64,000 nt of DNA from Gnomoniopsis sp. IMI 355080 (GCA_027946555.1 JAPEVC010000120.1:44758-108757), one strand, 5' to 3'; shown: positions 46,401 to 56,957, numbered from the stretch's first letter. The notes: a model not told the origin generated them from the letters alone. Made by a program: numbers and translations.

Positions 46401-47916
46401 GGGTAGAAAACCATCGAGGCGGCAGAAGGTTGGCGCGGCACTTCATCCTGCAGGGTGGCTGTCGAAGAGCTACGTGTCTGGTCTGATGCTGCCTGGCGAA
46501 GGCATATATCACTTCATTATGTCGACACTGCTGGAGAATGACATCGAAGCCATACGAAAGTTAGGACCAATGGCAAACCTGTGTGGTGGATTCGTGTATT
46601 CTGACAAGAGCTTCTGGAGCACGGCCTGTGTCGTAGGCCGCGTTCTCGCGGCGGGCAAGGGAGCGGTTGAATGCATGGGATGGATATCAAGTGATATTAT
46701 TCCTCACGGCCTCGGCGATGGATGGCTGAACATTGATGCTGAAGACATACCTGGTAAGCACCGAGAAGTAAAATTTGTTTCCCAATTGCTAATAGACCCT
46801 TAGAGGACATTAAGAAGACCGGCAAAAGTGCCAGGATATGGGGCAAGCTCGCCGTTGAGCGTGAGTCCTCCGTTCTAGGAGGTTCGGATCGAGACTCGGT
46901 CCTCCCAGCAGACTTCATAATCCCCTTCGAGAACAACTACAGCACACCACCACCAACAATCAGCGTCAACTTTACGTCACTCAACCTCACTGAGTCTATG
47001 GATTCTGTCCAAACGACACCCACCCACGAGGTTGCTACTCCGTTTTCCTACGAAAGCGCCATTCCCGAGATTAAGAACTATATTCCATCCATCACTTTCA
47101 ACGTGACGACGTGGGAAGATGACGAGGACCAGGAGTACACTTTCCACGTGGCCAAGGACGTATATTTCGTCACCTCGCATCCATGCGTGCCATCACACCA
47201 TGTTCGGATCCTCAAGTCGCCCTCGAGCCCGACCATCCAGCAAGTCGATCTCACCGGACATCCGGTAACAGAAAATGTCAAAGCATCGGGTCGTTCTCAG
47301 AAAATAACCTGCAAGTCTCCCATACCTTGCTTTTACTCTCCAGTCGGACTTGTGTCGCTGACATGTAATAGGCCACCCGCTCCACAAATATTACACCTAC
47401 ACTTCAATCCATCTATCCGAGCTTCTCGCAAAATCTAATTGGACTTTGAACCAACTTCTCGCCGATCCAGCTGCCAGCAATTCTCCCAGCATAACACCAT
47501 CATCCGCCAGTGCTCGTCCGCCCCGCGTGCTAGTGATCGATGCCATCACGAACTTTATCGCCCAGCCAGAGGCACACGAGATCCCGCTGTCCCCCGTGAC
47601 GAGTAGAGCGAGCACGAGCTTCAGCGAGTCTAGCCGGCAGTCCTCGCTGAGTGGGGAGCTAGGTGGCGAATTCCCTATTCCGTTGAAGAGAACAGGCACA
47701 GATCTTGAACAGAGGAATGGAGGGGCCGCCGAGCATCAAATGCATAACGAGACACGACGTAGACAATTTGGAAGTGATATGGAAATACTCGTCAGGGCAA
47801 TTTGCGCTGATAAAGGATGGAACGCGATGATTTCTCGACGCAGACGGGGTTGTCTTGCTTGTGCTATCCGCGAGGCGGGTGCTCTGGGGTGGAGGGTGGT
47901 CATTCGGGTGGATTAA
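43456..47916 (+). CDS. Unrecognised large protein, 1256 aa
   Basis: I do not recognise a named family. Proposed exons are 43456-44220, 44800-46753, 46804-47310 and 47372-47916. Residues 1-255 are basic and disordered with Gln/Pro runs, starting MPSLSTLFKKRRSL. After a Ser/Pro-rich linker the body begins near MATLSSLDIEKLFSGAPQYF and includes SVAFPWDDELAIRDLTDHT and AWGCVTAWPHITR, with a mostly alpha-helical look. A later part has VSGLMLPGEGIYHFIMSTLL and NLCGGFVYSDKSFWSTACVV. The C terminus ends WRVVIRVD. The 579-nt first intron is C/T-rich, so two genes (the second from the ATG at 45013) remain possible. The third intron appears to use a GC donor (47311). Confidence 0.75.
44221..44799 (+). 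other. Long first intron (579 nt) of the 1256-residue gene
   Basis: The donor GTAAGT follows AGCGCAGCG and the acceptor AAAACAG precedes ATCACAAAC, both phase 0. It contains a CTC/CCT triplet tract (44421-44457). If this were not an intron, the downstream frame would lack an ATG until 45013. Confidence 0.55.
47311..47371 (+). other. Probable GC-AG intron (61 nt)
   Basis: The donor GCAAGT after ATAACCT matches the consensus except for C at position 2; the acceptor is TGTAATAG. The joined reading is ITCHPLHKYYTYTSIHLSELL. A GT donor 21 bases upstream (GTCGTT) also keeps frame but is a weaker site and gives an 82-nt intron. Confidence 0.65.
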
Positions 47917-48412
47917 AGATCCAGACGTTTGGCAGTCATGATTACTGTATGGATTTTACAGACTTGATATGAGCAGATGACGTGCTTTCGAGATACCCTA
48001 TAAAGGCGAGCGCGTGAGTTTAATCATTGACAGCATTGTACACGGTCATCAGCGTGGGAACGGAAAGTAAGAGGCAGGATGGGCAAGTGTGAGAGAACAG
48101 CATGAATTGGAGCGGCCATTCACAACCAGAAGCATATTCATCTTCACTTTAATGCATATTGCAACAGCTTTCAATACATTCACCGTATCAGGTATATTTG
48201 ACGTGTAGTGTAGGAATCGCTTGTGTCGTGTAGAACGTAACGCAGCAAGTCTCGGCAACAGAGCACCAACTCAACGCCTTGGCACTGGGCAGTAATGCCA
48301 GCGTGTGAGGCTTATACACGATACCGCTGAACCATGAGTGTGCATCCCTCGAATGTGAATGTTGTACGCAGACCAAGACTAAGCAAAAAACATGCTCCCC
48401 AAAAAATATCAT
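47917..48412. other. Convergent intergenic region
   Basis: It lies between the 3' ends of the 1256-residue gene and the CREG-like gene. Nothing beyond presumed 3' untranslated sequence is visible. Confidence 0.5.
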
Positions 48413-49315
48413 TCATAGCTCGAGTTCAGCTGTCATGCTCCACTCGTCCCACCCAGGCTTCTCCCCAGGCAACCTAATAGCCTCCCACTCCTCTGTTGTA
48501 ACGTTCCGCCACTCGTCGAGGGGAATCCATCCAATATAGGCCCGGTCTCCGAAACCTCCAATCCAATACACCTCAGTGACAACCAGCCTGACCCACTCAC
48601 TCGCATGAATCCTGTTGCCCGGCAACCAATACCTTGCATCTGGGTGGCTTCCCAAGAAACAGGCCTGGAGCTTACCTGCCTCCTCGGCCGAGTCAATGGT
48701 AATGGGCTCCAGGTATCCGAGTAGGGAATAACGTGGCAAGTTCGCGGCGCTGTACGGCACGGGGTCGTGTTTGCGGGCGGTGTTCTCTTGGCCGAACCAG
48801 TCCCTCAACCAATTCACCATGCCCGCAGACTCTATACGCTTCTTGGGTGGGTATGGAGGCACCCAGTTGACACTGATGCTCATATTGCTTCCGGCGGCTA
48901 CATTCTTGAAGCTGGTGGCTATGTTGATGGCGAGGATGGTGGGGTTACCGCCTGGCTGCTCGCAGTCTGCAATATAGTCCATCAAGCCGATAGGGACTCC
49001 GCCAAGGCCGGGAGGGCGATGCTCGAGGAGAATGGAGTGCGGCAAGCCATCAGCGTCTTCGCTCGGGGAGGAATAAGAGGTCGGGAAGACGGTGGAGAGG
49101 GTTGCCAAGGGTGTCAGGGCGAGAATGCGGCGGGCTAAGACGGCTGATTCGTATGAAGTCGGAATACGGGCGGTGGATGCGGAGGAGGAGGAGGAGGAGC
49201 GTGGGTCTGGGTTGGTGAGGATATAGGTTGGGGGCGAGGGCGGGACGTCGTCGGTGGGTGAAGCGAGTGCGGCGTGGAGACCGGTGAGGGCAGCCAGGAT
49301 GGTGGATAGCTTCAT
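48413..49315 (-). CDS. Secreted CREG-like FMN-binding split-barrel protein, 300 aa
   Basis: This single-exon gene encodes a protein resembling the CREG / pyridoxamine 5'-phosphate oxidase-like split-barrel family found as secreted proteins in fungi. Residues 1-18 form a signal peptide (MKLSTILAALTGLHAALA). A Ser-rich segment follows (about 39-48). Family features are ARRILALTPLATLSTVFP, a stretch with LPHSILLEH and GVPIGLMDYIADC, then NPTILAINIATS, YSLLGYLEPI, AGKLQACFLGSHPDARYWLP and VTEVYWIGGFGDRAYIGWI. CREG-type members often have lost catalytic flavin binding, so an enzymatic role is not assured. It is divergent from the MSC7-type gene. Confidence 0.85.
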   Translation of the reverse strand: MKLSTILAALTGLHAALASPTDDVPPSPPTYILTNPDPRSSSSSSASTARIPTSYESAVLARRILALTPLATLSTVFPTSYSSPSEDADGLPHSILLEHRPPGLGGVPIGLMDYIADCEQPGGNPTILAINIATSFKNVAAGSNMSISVNWVPPYPPKKRIESAGMVNWLRDWFGQENTARKHDPVPYSAANLPRYSLLGYLEPITIDSAEEAGKLQACFLGSHPDARYWLPGNRIHASEWVRLVVTEVYWIGGFGDRAYIGWIPLDEWRNVTTEEWEAIRLPGEKPGWDEWSMTAELEL

Positions 49316-49556
49316 GGTGAAACGCTGTGACTGGATGGCTGTATATATGTACAGAAAAAAAGAACCAGAAACGCCGATATGGTGACTGGAAATGGCATAG
49401 GTTTAAAAGGAGGCGAGGCTCGACATCTTGGAGGTTGAATGTCGCATGAGGGATCGGAAGGCAATGATCGGCACTGCACGGGTGCACTGTACCACTGCGC
49501 AACGTCAGATGGCCACCCCACCACATCCCCGTATCTTATCAGATGACGGATCTGAC

Positions 49557-49566
49557 TACCTAGGTA
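49557..49566. repeat. TACCTAGGTA palindrome copy
   Basis: An exact copy of the decamer, inside the CREG-like/MSC7-type divergent region. Confidence 0.9.
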
Positions 49567-49649
49567 CTTACCTAGAACCTCTTGCTTTGTCCATCCCGGC
49601 CGCGACCCGGTACCTACAGAGTACAGCGTTCCTTTGATTTTAAACATGA

Positions 49650-49669
49650 CTACTTAGGTACCTGAGTAG
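49650..49669. repeat. 20-bp near-perfect palindrome
   Basis: The sequence CTACTTAGGTACCTGAGTAG pairs with itself at nine of ten positions, the tenth being a T/G mismatch. Its centre AGGTACCT is related to the ACCTAGGT motif. Confidence 0.85.
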
Positions 49670-49805
49670 TATATACTGCGATGACTATGGACAACCACGT
49701 CATGTTCACGGGAAATTAGAATAATAGTTGAGCTTTTTCACTGAAACGAATTTCAGAAGCATAGTAGTGTTTATTCCTTGTTGCGGTGACCGAGACAGCT
49801 AAACT

Positions 49806-49829
49806 AAAAAAAAAAAAAAAAAAAAAAAA
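49806..49829. repeat. A24 homopolymer
   Basis: A run of 24 A on the plus strand, the longest homopolymer in the window. It could be a nucleosome-excluding promoter element or the tail of an old retroposed sequence. No target-site duplication is obvious. Confidence 0.9.
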
Positions 49830-50119
49830 GTACGTAGGCAGTACCTACTATCGAGTGCTGTCAAGGGCCTGAATGATGGCGTTAGTGCATTACACGCCAT
49901 GGCAGGCATGGGTTAAAGCCTAGTACAGGGATTCCACAACTCGGAACCCCTGAAAATCATCCCAGAAAATCGGACGGGAAGGAGCTTTGGTGGCACCACG
50001 CAACAAACTTCCAATCGTCTCCAAGGCTACATAGTATGGTACTTTCTCTTGTCATGGCCTAGCACTTCACAACCGCGGATTACTCCAGCGCCAGTGCCAG
50101 TCGAGGTCGGTAGGGTGCA

Positions 50120-52083
50120 ATGCAGGTCGACGGCATTGTCGAGCACTGGCTTGTCCAGACGCGCCAGCAACTTCAGCGACTTCCGTATGTCATGTCGCTC
50201 TTCCCCATGACTGAGCACATCGACACCACAAAGCGTCCAGCTGACAGTTGGCTTGGTGGTAGGCTCCACGACGTACAGAAGTCCCCTTGGCTGGCTGTGT
50301 GGCCTCTGGCTCTGTTCCTCGTTCTTTTCTACTTGAGACGCGAGACCGACCAGCCCATCCGATATCGAGTTCCGTCCCCCAGGACGCCCGACAAGAAAGA
50401 GCTTCTCTCAAACCCCAGCATCAAGGTATGCGCTCGTGAAATGACACACATGGGACGGCAGCCCGAGCACTAAGACTGACGCAAAGGGACATACAGATTT
50501 CTGGGACCAGTGCTATCCAATGCTTCGCCCCAGCAACCGGTCAATTTCTCGGCTTCATCAACGCCGCTTCCCCTGCCGCAATCGACCGCGCTGTTGACGC
50601 CGCCGAGACTGCACAAAAACAATGGGCCAATACCACCTTCAAGGACAGACGCAAAGTCCTACGTTCCATGTTGCAGTATGTGCTGGACAATCAAGAGGAT
50701 ATTTGTCGTGTGGCCTGCCTTGATTCCGGCAAGACCATGGTCGACGCCCAGCTGGGCGAAATATTGGTGACCGTCGAGAAGCTGCAGTGGACCATTGCAC
50801 ACGGCGAGAGGGTCTTGACCCCGAGTGCGCGGCCCACAAACCTCCTAATGATGTATAAGAACAATGTAGTGCACTACGAGCCCCTAGGTGTGGTTGCCGC
50901 TCTGGTCTCCTGGAACTACCCTTTCCACAACTTGATAGGGCCCATCATATCTGCCATCTTTTCAGGCAATGGCATTCTGGTCAAGACTTCAGAGCAGACC
51001 GCATGGAGCGCCTCGTACTTTGCAAGCATCGCGAGGGGCGCGTTAGTTGCCAATGGCCACGACCCGGCCTTAGTGCAGACAGTCGCCTGTTGGCCTCAGG
51101 TTGCGAATCACATCACTGCTCACCCTAAGATTGCACACATTACTTTCATCGGGTCTCGCCCTGTGGCACACAAGGTCGCCGAGTCGGCAGCCAAGGCTTT
51201 GATACCCGTGGTAGCTGAATTGGGAGGAAAGGATGCCTGCATAGTCCTAGACTCTGCTAAACGCGATCTGTCTCGCGTCGTCGAGACTCTGCTCCGTGGC
51301 ACCTTTCAGGCAGCCGGCCAGAACTGCATCGGCATAGAGCGTATTATCGCTACGCCTGGAGTCTATGACAAGCTGATAGAACTCCTCGAGCCTCGCGTCA
51401 AGGCTCTTCGGCTTGGTCAGGATCTTGATGTCGGTGCCCTCATTTCAGGTGCTTCCTTCAGTCGCCTGGAAGGTTTGGTCAGGAGCGCAGTCGAAAATGG
51501 CGCACGCCTCCTTGCTGGTGGTAAACGCTACAACCATCCTGACCACACCAATGGCTTCTACTTCTCTCCCACCCTACTCGTAGACGTCACGCCCAACATG
51601 GAGATTGCCCATGAGGAATGTTTTGGTCCCATCATGGTTCTTATGCGCGCGCCTGCAAATACTGCCACTGACGTGCTTGGCATCGCCAACGCGCCTAACT
51701 TCGGTCTCGGCGCATCTGTCTTTGGCAAGGATTCCGATCTCGTTCTCAAGGCTATCGTCAAGGGCGTAAGAAGCGGTATGGTCGCCATCAACGATTTTGC
51801 CGCATACTATGCTGTCCAGTTGCCGTTTGGCGGTGTGGCCGGCTCGGGTTATGGACGCTTTGCTGGCGAGGAAGGCCTTCGTGGGCTGTGTAACATCAAG
51901 GCAGTCTGTGCTGATCGTTGGGGCTGGGCAGGCGTCAGGACTAGCATACCTCCCCCAATACAATATCCCATAGGGAGTCAGGAAAGGAGTTGGGCATTCG
52001 CGAAAGGTGTGGTGGAGACGGGCTACGGAATTGGCATGTTGAGGAAGATAGGAGGTATTTTGGGTATTTTGAAGAATATGTAG
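50120..52083 (+). CDS. MSC7: Msc7-type membrane-anchored aldehyde dehydrogenase, 630 aa
   Basis: The protein matches the fungal Msc7 branch of the aldehyde dehydrogenase superfamily (yeast YHR039C), whose substrate is not established. Exons are 50120-50425 and 50497-52083, phase 0, with a GTATGC donor and ATACAG acceptor. A hydrophobic segment WLAVWPLALFLVLFYL at about 57-72 is a likely N-terminal anchor. The dehydrogenase domain follows: GVVAALVSWNYPFHN, VAELGGKDA with the general-base Glu343, GQNC with the catalytic Cys379, and EECFGPIM. Both catalytic residues are intact. An in-frame ATG at 50192 is an alternative start. A second hydrophobic stretch near the C terminus (about 600-625) may touch the membrane. 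Confidence 0.9.
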
Positions 52084-52670
52084 AGGGCCTGGGGAGGCAT
52101 CAAAAGGAAGACAAAAGTTCGCAGTAGCGATTCAACTAGCTAATCGACTTAGACGGTGTTAGTCACGGTCAGCCAAAATATCAAAACTTTCTTTCAATCG
52201 TCGTCCTGTTATGATCTTGCCACTTGCTTCTTTTACTGCTGAGGCGAGGCAAGGTTTCACGAGAGGGCCTTCCAGTCGCAAGCTTGATGATGACCCCTAA
52301 GTACACGTTGTGTTCCTCGGGACGTTCAATATTCAAAACACTGTCGTATCGAGACACGAGTTTCGAGACTGCACCGCGGAGTCGTCCAGGAGATGCAGGC
52401 CTTGCTCTGCAGCTACTCGCCTGGGTTCGAGACAGTGATGGAATACGCAATTCCAGAAGGAAGTCGCATTCTCCTACAAGGACTGTGTATTGGAGTCTTT
52501 CAATACTATCTGCAGGTCGTTCTGAAGCCTCGAACACAGTAGACCGATTGCTTGGTGATTCAATAGGTGCCCGGCAGTAATGCAGAGACGGCCCGCGACA
52601 AAAGTCGCTGAAGTCTTACTCCTGCTGATGCGCATCCTACCTGTAGTGTTGAGACCGGTTGACTGTCCGA
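52084..52670. other. Convergent intergenic region
   Basis: It lies between the 3' ends of the MSC7-type and F-box genes. The overlapping 118-codon frames at 52181-52580 on opposite strands are not supported. Confidence 0.5.
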
Positions 52671-54281
52671 TCACTCTATCCCAAAGTCTGACCAAGGCTC
52701 GTGCATCAGCCCCGTTGCATCTCCAGTATCTATATGCTGGCTCTCCGCAGCAGCATTTTGCGACCCCTCTGTGGTCGGAGCCCGCAGGAACAGGTCGGCA
52801 CGACTGGCACAAAGGTTCCTGTAGAGTGCAAGCTGCAATTCTCTGTGGGGGACATGGACGTACTGAGTCACTTGTAGCTGCCAGCGCGAACAGTAATGCT
52901 GGAGTTGGGAGCCGTAACGCTCAAGGCGCAAGTTGGCTCTGCCCTGGACTCGTAGCGTGGACGCGATTTCACCCAATTCCAGCTGCTGCTTTGGATAGTT
53001 TGAAAGCATGGGAATCAGGGATGTGACGTGGCCGAGATTGGTTTGGAGGACATCTATAGCAATGGATGTGAGCGTGAACTTGAATCGTATTATCTACAGG
53101 GGAAAGGACATACACTTCGGCCATTGCGAGGCGAACACGCCAAGAAGGCTGAAGAGGAAGAACAAGCTTGTGGCAAGCGTGAGTCTTTTTTCAACCTCTT
53201 CGATTGAAGTCCCCTCGTTCGCCGATCCTTTTATGAGCTGGAGAATGGCCTTGAAACCGTCCCGGGTGGCCTCCCATGTCTGATGTTGCTGGAGGCAAGC
53301 CCCACCGCGCGCAAGCCAGAACAGTCGCTGTGCTTTTTCTTGCCCGACGGCAATACTTCCATCTTCCTCAGACTCGAAGGGCCCCGCAAGCAAATCATTG
53401 GGGATGGCAGCGCCGGGGTGCACCTCTAGGTGCATTCCCAAAAGAGCTCGAAGATAGTCCTGGGCAGGGCTGTAGACCTGGCCTCCGGTGGTAGCCGCAT
53501 TTATCCGTGCGTCCATCCGTTGAGATGCAATGAAGTTTTGAAAATTGACCAGATCAAAGGCAAACTTTTGGCGCATAGTCATGTCCGGGCGGCGGATAGA
53601 GTTGGAAGCCCCGAGGTCTATGTCATTGTACACCTGATCGTAGAGGCTGCCCGGCTCGGGGGGTTGACGAAGGCGCTCCTCACTCATTCTCGGTACGGTA
53701 AAATAGCTGCGCCCACGGGAGTGCTGCCTGATCCAAACGTCGAATGAAGTGAGCAACATGGGCAGCTTTGCCCAGAAGCAGGCGAGTATGGCAGACTGAG
53801 ATGTGCATCAGCATAAAGTTGTGGGCGCTGGCGAAGGCACCAGACCTGGGGCGAGCATTGGGCTCACCTGGAAAGCAGCATCTCCTGCAATCCTATCTGT
53901 GTCTGAGTTCCAGCCATGGTAGGAGAGTACTTGTGCATTGTCCAGGCCATACCAAGCATGCCAGGTCGGTCCAAAGGCGGCACCAACGAGCTGATATTTG
54001 ATCGAGTCAGTCGACAGGCGACGAAACAGTTCCCGGTTGACTCGTGGCAGAGCGAGATTTTTGCAGGAGATGAATACTCGCTCGAGAACCTCCTGCGGAA
54101 GCTGTAGGAGCCTCGGTGTGGCTTTGCTCATCATCAGCGTACCACCGATGCCATCATTGGACTTGGTGTGATGTTTTTTGGCGCGCTTGGCCTCCGGCTG
54201 ACCTTTCGCCTTGTCTGCGTGGTCCTTTGATGACTTTGGCTGTCCACGCTTCCCGCGGACTTTGATTGGAGTAAGCTTCAT
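52671..54281 (-). CDS. F-box domain protein, 492 aa
   Basis: Minus-strand exons are 54281-53868, 53795-53114 and 53053-52671. The N terminus is strongly basic and Lys-rich (about 5-40), compatible with nuclear targeting. An F-box-like segment follows at about 56-95: RLLQLPQEVLERVFISCKNLALPRVN. F-box proteins are substrate adaptors of SCF ubiquitin ligases. The remainder is helical with TWHAWYGLDNAQVLSYHGW, SFDVWIRQHSRG and a hydrophobic LATSLFFLFSLLGVFA near 360. The second intron uses the ideal donor GTATGT (53113), which gives the in-frame join FASQWPKYVLQTNLGHV. No WD40 or leucine-rich repeats are visible, so the target is unknown. Confidence 0.75.
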
Positions 54282-54596
54282 CTACGAAGCTGACCAAAGT
54301 CGCCTCTCTCGCTCACTTGATCGTCGTTGATGTCGTCGGATTTGGGGACAAAGTCCTACATTGCTATAATGCCACCCTGATTTTCGTGATCAGGGTTTGA
54401 CATGCCCCGGCTTCAAAGCGGAAATACCAGTATTTGAGGCGCCCACGGAGAAAAAAGAAATCGGCGTGGAGAGAGTCTGTTGATTCCAAAGTAGCGCCTG
54501 ATGGTGGAGTGATTTATGCACACCCCTCCCCCCCTGCGGGGGTCTGCATTGCCAATTCGGATAGCTCCAGCATTGACGTAAGGCAAGAAAATCTCC
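54282..54596. promoter_or_regulatory. Divergent promoter, F-box gene / MRS2
   Basis: A 315-bp spacer between head-to-head starts. No specific site is recognised. If MRS2 starts at a later ATG (for example 54627), the spacer is slightly longer. Confidence 0.5.
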
Positions 54597-56575
54597 ATGA
54601 ATTCCAGCTCGGCGTCGAACCTCTCAATGGTTGCAACCTTTGCCTGGCGACATGTTGCAACCCAGGCCTTGATACCCTCCAGGCACCAAGAGCTGCCCTT
54701 GGCCTTCGCAATGCGCCCAACATTGCAGCACACCGCCCCTTCGCGCAGGCTGCTCCGCTTCTTGCGCTCCCAGTCCGAGGGCATTCCCTTCTTCGTCGCC
54801 CATCATAATCACATCCACTCTCACGCCTTCGCCCAAGCATCGGGAATATGTCGCGAACAGTGTCGTCGCCTCAATCTTTCCGGGCCTGCTACACTCATCT
54901 CGATCGCTCCCAAGCCCGCGCCCACGTCTAAGCCTCTGTCACGACCATTCTCGTCCTCTCGACCAAGACGGCCCGAGCCTGTCTTTTCAAGTCGTACTTC
55001 CAACCTCGAGAACATCCTTCCCAGACACTTGAAGCGCGTGCGCTCACCCGGCCTGCACCTTACAGCCACCAATAGTGTCGCAGTAGCACGTAGATTCATT
55101 TCGAGTGAGGACACAGACGATGGGACGCGCAAAAAGACATCGTCTGAGAGACTCTGGGGTCCCAATGCTGTCAAGCCCGATTTTCAAAGTCACAACACCG
55201 AGGAGTTGGAGGGCTCTATATTCACTTCAAGTATGGGAAGACGAGCAAAGGCTGCGCTGGAGCCTGTGCTGCGGTGTACAGAGGTAGACGAGAAGGGAGA
55301 TGCCATTCTCACCGACGGCGCCTTCAAGAAGACCGAGCTGATTGCAAAGGTCAGTTGCCAATATGCTTTACAAAGGCATCCCAATGTGCCAACAGACTTG
55401 CTAATTGCCGTGATGTGTTGTAGTACGGCCTCATGCCCCGTGATCTACGCAAGATCGATTCCTCCAATCTCCCGCACATGCTTGTTCGGCCGTCTGCCAT
55501 TCTCCTCAACTTGCTCCATCTGCGCGTATTGATCAAGCACGATCGCGTTCTTCTCTTTGACGTCTACGGCTCGTCCAGCTCCTCCGCTCAGTCCGAATTT
55601 ATGTACGAACTGCAGGGCAAGCTGCGCCAAAAGCAAGCTCCAGGTACAAGTGGCGGCCTGCCCTACGAATTCCGTGCCCTCGAGGTGGTACTTATGTCCG
55701 TGACGTCGGAGCTTTGGAAGGAATTCAGTGCCGTTCAAGAACCCGTTATGCACCTTTTGAGCGATCTGGAGGACGACGTGGACCGGGAGAAATTGCGCAT
55801 ACTGCTGGTGCTATCCAAAAAGGTCAGCACGTTCGAGCAGAAGGCCAGGCTGGTCAGAGACGCTATCGAGGAGCTGCTTGAGGCGGATGACGACTTGTCC
55901 CAGATGTATCTGACGGAGAAAACCCGTGATATCAGGCGCGAGCAGGACGATCATACCGAAATTGAGATGCTGCTAGAGTCGTACCACAAAATTTGCGACG
56001 AAGTGGTCCAAGAGGCGGGCAACCTTGTATCTGGCATTCGAAATACAGAGGAGATGCACGTACTACGCTTGATTACCGGTCTTTTATGAATTTGCTGCTA
56101 ATATGACCACAGTATCCGAGCCATTCTCGACGCCAATCGCAACTCCCTCATGCTACTCGAGCTGCAATTTAGCGTCTACACACTCGGCCTGGCCCTGGGT
56201 ACCTTCCTTGCGGGACTTTACGGCATGAATCTCGAGAACTACATCGAGGAAACCCAGTATGGTTTCCCTCTTGTGTCCGTCGGCTCAACCGTTGCCGGTG
56301 TCCTGGTGCTTTGGTTAGGCATGGTGAAGTTGAGAAAGGTGCAGCGCGTGCGCATGAATCAGCCATCCAAGCGTCCTCGCAAAGGAATGGCATCCGAACA
56401 GGCAGACAGGGACAACCTTGGCCAGTACGGATTGTCACGAGAGTGGTATCGTGATGATAGCCCCATGGCGTTGCTGGAGGCGAAGCACAAAGAGAAATTG
56501 AGGCGTCTCGCGCAGATGAAAGAGAGACGGCCTCAGACCGGGTTGTTCCGAAAGTTCATGCAGAAATTCCAGTGA
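54597..56575 (+). CDS. MRS2: Mitochondrial magnesium channel Mrs2 (CorA family), 615 aa
   Basis: Mrs2 forms the Mg2+ channel of the inner mitochondrial membrane. Proposed exons are 54597-55349, 55424-56055 and 56113-56575. The N-terminal 90 or so residues are Arg/Ser-rich without acidic stretches, as in a mitochondrial presequence. The matrix helical domain includes YGLMPRDLRKID, SILLNLLHLRVLIKHDRVLLFD-like spacing and LPYEFRALEVVL. Near the membrane come LVSGIRNTEE, then ILDANRNSLMLLELQ, TM1 and the signature GMN at 499-501, then TM2 (VGSTVAGVLVLWLGMV). The tail is basic. The second intron must use the GC donor at 56056 to keep this order; the GT four bases later shifts frame and removes both membrane segments. 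Confidence 0.88.
56056..56112 (+). other. Probable GC-AG intron of MRS2 (57 nt)
   Basis: The donor is GCACGT after GAGGAGAT; the acceptor is GACCACAG with GCTAATA upstream as branch. It yields NTEE-I-IRAILDANRNSL, which keeps the family's four-residue spacing between NTEE and ILDANRNS. The donor differs from GTACGT only by C at position 2. Confidence 0.75.
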
Positions 56576-56957
56576 ATTGATTAGCAATCGAGGTTCGATG
56601 GCACGAATTCTGGATCTGCAAGACTTGCTCAGAGGTTTGACAGCTTTCAGGAGCCAGGGCAACTATAACGCATAGCTGAGACTCGACTGCGAGATTTGAT
56701 GCACGAGAATTGATGTCTAGTGTCGATCAGGATATACACATGAACATAAGGGCAATTGGTTGTAAGACGGCAGCGGTACCTCAACTCATCAAGAAGGAGT
56801 GCAGGTAGATGATACCCCCTTTCCAGCAAATTCGAAGAACAGGATGCATTACACTTTTTTATTGCTGCAGTGATAACAGTGGAGGTGCCTTTGCTTCGCG
56901 CTATGTCGGACGACCGTGTATGTCGTGTCAGAATCAGGGAGCTCAGCCAAACAGGAC
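56576..56957. other. Convergent intergenic region
   Basis: It lies between the 3' ends of MRS2 and the 245-residue gene. Nothing else is visible. Confidence 0.5.

Larger units (their letters stand above)
49316..50119. promoter_or_regulatory. Divergent region CREG-like / MSC7-type with palindromes and A24
   Basis: An 804-bp spacer between head-to-head starts. It contains TACCTAGGTA at 49557, a 20-bp near-perfect palindrome at 49650-49669, further TAGGTA/TACCTA half sites near 49571, 49610 and 49835-49849, and a run of 24 A at 49806-49829. It has the highest density of this motif in the window. Confidence 0.6.

Noticed and set aside
56060..56112. GT-AG intron with donor GTACTA in MRS2
   Set aside because: It shifts the frame and removes the GMN signature and both membrane segments, so it is not used in the main model, though it may occur as a minor isoform.
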